Below, one piece after another: positions 62,500-64,000 of a DNA stretch of 64,000 bases. Origin of the DNA: Acidimicrobiaceae bacterium (GTDB taxonomy: Bacteria; Actinomycetota; Acidimicrobiia; Acidimicrobiales; RAAP-2); assembly GCA_003167415.1 (NCBI GenBank), contig PMTF01000019.1, forward strand, positions 62,001 through 126,000. The letters run 5' to 3'. The notes beneath the pieces were generated by a model. The model was not told the origin of the DNA and did no database searches. It was given only the letters and a program-made list of their open reading frames with translations. The position numbers and the translations under genes are program-made. Positions within the stretch are counted from its first letter, which is position 1. Each line of letters begins with the position of its first letter.

Positions 62500-64000
62500 G
62501 TGGCGTTCAAAAAGAAGAGCAAAGACGACGATGTCGCCGACCATCGCGCGCAAAGCGATGGCGGGGGTGGGGTGACGACCGTCATCGGAGATCGCGTCGA
62601 AGACGAGGTCGCTCCGACTGATGACGCCGTTCACAGCCCGTCGCCAAGTGCGGCAGGAGCGAATACTTCTGCAAACGGCAACTCGCCCGAGCGGCCGAAC
62701 ATCCGCCTCGGCGAACAGCTCATCGCCAACAATCTGATCACAGAGGCACAGTTGGAGAAAGCCCTCGAGATGCAACGCGACTCGGGCGGTCTCCTGGGCG
62801 AGGTTCTCGTCAGTACCGGCGCCTTGAGTGAGCAAGCCCTGGCGCACGCCCTCGCCTCGTTCTTCGGATTCGACGTCGCCAACTTGCGTCGTGACAATGT
62901 TGACCCGGCGGCGCTGGACTTCTTGTCCGAGGACGTTGCGCGACAGTACGTGGCCTTTCCAGTGCGAATGGTCGACGACAATCTCTACATCGCGGTGGCT
63001 GAGCCGAGCGAAGAATTGCGCAACGCGCTGTCCAAAGCGAGTGGCAAGCAGGTCAAATTACTCATCGCGCCGCTCAGTGACGTGCGATGGGCCATCGACA
63101 GCAACTACCGCGCGTTGGGATCGGTCGCGCAACTTGTTCAGGTGTTCGAGTCGGTCGAGGGTTCGCGCAAGCGAAACGTCGACAGCTCCGAGCCCGAGAT
63201 CGTGGCGGACGACGCTCCCGTGGTCCAGGTCGTTGACCGCATCTTGGTCCAGGCGATGCGCGACCGGGCCTCGGACGTCCATATTGAACCATCCGATGAC
63301 ATCGTTCGAGTGCGCTTCCGCATTGACGGCGCGCTCAAAGAGATCCTCCAATTACCCGCCGCTATCGGCCCGGGTCTAGTGAGTCGAATCAAGATCATGG
63401 CCAACATGAACATCGTCGAACGTCGTCGGCCCCAGGACGGCCAGCTCACGATCAACATCGACGGGAAAGAGGTCGACGTCCGAGTGGCGACGACGGCGAC
63501 GATCATGGGCGAAAGCTGCGTCATGCGACTCCTGGATAAGACTCGCTCGGTCCTGCGACTCAACGACCTGGGCATGCCCGTCGACACCCACGAGGCCTAT
63601 TCGAAGATCGTTCGGGCGCCCTTTGGGATGGTGCTCTGCGCCGGCCCGACCGGCAGCGGGAAAACAACGACGCTCTACGCGACACTCAGCGAAGTGAGTA
63701 ACCCGACCCTGAACGTGATGACCATCGAAGACCCGGTCGAGTACGTCTTTCCCTCGATCAACCAGATCCAGACCAACGAGCAGGCCGGCCTCACCTTCGC
63801 GACCGGCCTTCGGTCAATCCTTCGCCAGGACCCCGACGTCATCCTCGTCGGCGAGATCCGAGACGTCGAGACGACTCGCGTCGCTGTCCAGTCCGCCCTT
63901 ACGGGCCACTTCGTGGTCTCCTCGCTCCACGCCACGGACTCGGTCTCGGCGCTGCACCGCTTCTTGGACATGGGCATCGAGTCGTTCCTCATCGCCTCAT
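62500..64000 (+). CDS. PilB/GspE-type type IV pilus (type II secretion) assembly ATPase, C-terminus outside window
   Basis: I translated this by eye because it runs off the right edge; 500 codons are visible. An Asp/Ser-rich, low-complexity N-terminus (1-65) is followed by a MshEN domain ('IRLGEQLIANNLITEAQLEKAL', in part, with 'GGLLGEVLVSTGAL'). Then comes the ATPase with 'RASDVHIEPSDDIVRVRFRIDG', 'RRRPQDGQLTIN', Walker A 'CAGPTGSGKTTTLYATL', Asp-box 'TIEDPVEYVF', Walker B 'LRQDPDVILVGEIRDVET' and the His-box 'GHFVVSSLHATDS'. It powers pilus extension. MshEN domains often bind cyclic di-GMP, and a GGDEF protein lies 4.5 kb away. GTG start with GGGGTGA upstream. Confidence 0.95.
   Translation, partial: MAFKKKSKDDDVADHRAQSDGGGGVTTVIGDRVEDEVAPTDDAVHSPSPSAAGANTSANGNSPERPNIRLGEQLIANNLITEAQLEKALEMQRDSGGLLGEVLVSTGALSEQALAHALASFFGFDVANLRRDNVDPAALDFLSEDVARQYVAFPVRMVDDNLYIAVAEPSEELRNALSKASGKQVKLLIAPLSDVRWAIDSNYRALGSVAQLVQVFESVEGSRKRNVDSSEPEIVADDAPVVQVVDRILVQAMRDRASDVHIEPSDDIVRVRFRIDGALKEILQLPAAIGPGLVSRIKIMANMNIVERRRPQDGQLTINIDGKEVDVRVATTATIMGESCVMRLLDKTRSVLRLNDLGMPVDTHEAYSKIVRAPFGMVLCAGPTGSGKTTTLYATLSEVSNPTLNVMTIEDPVEYVFPSINQIQTNEQAGLTFATGLRSILRQDPDVILVGEIRDVETTRVAVQSALTGHFVVSSLHATDSVSALHRFLDMGIESFLIAS

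Overview
The window is a chromosomal segment of a high-GC actinobacterium. An Acidimicrobiia-type lineage is my best guess, but no rRNA or marker phylogeny is available here. Supporting signs are frequent GTG starts, 1- to 14-base stop/start overlaps, an actinobacterial-type LexA box before recA, the order rimO-pgsA-cinA-(one gene)-recA, an RsrA-like sigma/anti-sigma pair, sedolisin proteases and a bacterial tryptophan dioxygenase/kynureninase pair. I saw no phage, insertion sequence, CRISPR array or rRNA. Gene content is mostly housekeeping and catabolic. I translated by eye two genes cut by the window edges: a histidine kinase at the left and a PilB-type ATPase at the right.

Layout. 1-3.5 kb: PAS histidine kinase (partial), then a redox module of ECF sigma factor, zinc anti-sigma factor and a glutaredoxin-thioredoxin reductase fusion. 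3.6-9.5 kb: secreted beta-propeller protein, SRPBCC protein, tRNA-Ser(TGA), typA, an overlapping pair of unknown proteins that look like degenerate RecB-type nuclease folds, a 42-residue membrane protein and a coiled-coil protein. 9.5-14.3 kb: two large secreted proteins, one with a Thr-Lys-Pro linker and one an S53 protease. 14.3-18.7 kb: DUF4395 and TSUP membrane proteins, a Nudix hydrolase and an amino-acid-type ABC importer. 18.9-24.7 kb: tRNA-Ser(GCT), rimO, pgsA, cinA, a serine hydrolase and SOS-controlled recA. 24.7-33.3 kb: acyltransferase, MFS exporter, serB, a ferredoxin with two tandem P450s, aminopeptidase P, an enoyl-CoA hydratase-like protein and a small membrane protein. 33.3-35.7 kb: rmlA diverging from rmlBC.

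35.7-51.4 kb is the functional centre: a nucleoside uptake and catabolism island. A BMP-type ABC importer (binding protein, double ATPase, two permeases) would bring nucleosides in. Adenosine and cytidine deaminases, purine nucleoside phosphorylase and thymidine phosphorylase release bases and pentose-1-phosphates. A PGM2-like mutase would make pentose-5-phosphates, and a eukaryote-like DeoC would split deoxyribose-5-phosphate to glyceraldehyde-3-phosphate and acetaldehyde. Two overlapping aldehyde dehydrogenase genes, the second lacking the catalytic domain, resemble a split ALDH16 and could oxidise the acetaldehyde. PsuG and a PfkB kinase add pseudouridine breakdown.

51.5-64 kb: DHA2-type MFS exporter, EttA-like ABC-F, tryptophan 2,3-dioxygenase and kynureninase, a tandem-GGDEF protein that may have lost its N-terminus, 3-hydroxyacyl-CoA dehydrogenase, pyrophosphatase, a broken membrane gene, a cyclopropane synthase, about 690 bases without a recognisable gene, and a pilB-like ATPase.

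A theme across the window is leaderless transcription. At least sixteen genes have a TANNNT hexamer exactly 6 or 7 bases before an ATG or GTG, so the start codon would be the first transcribed base. I used this to choose several start codons and to support the 42-codon gene at 9120.
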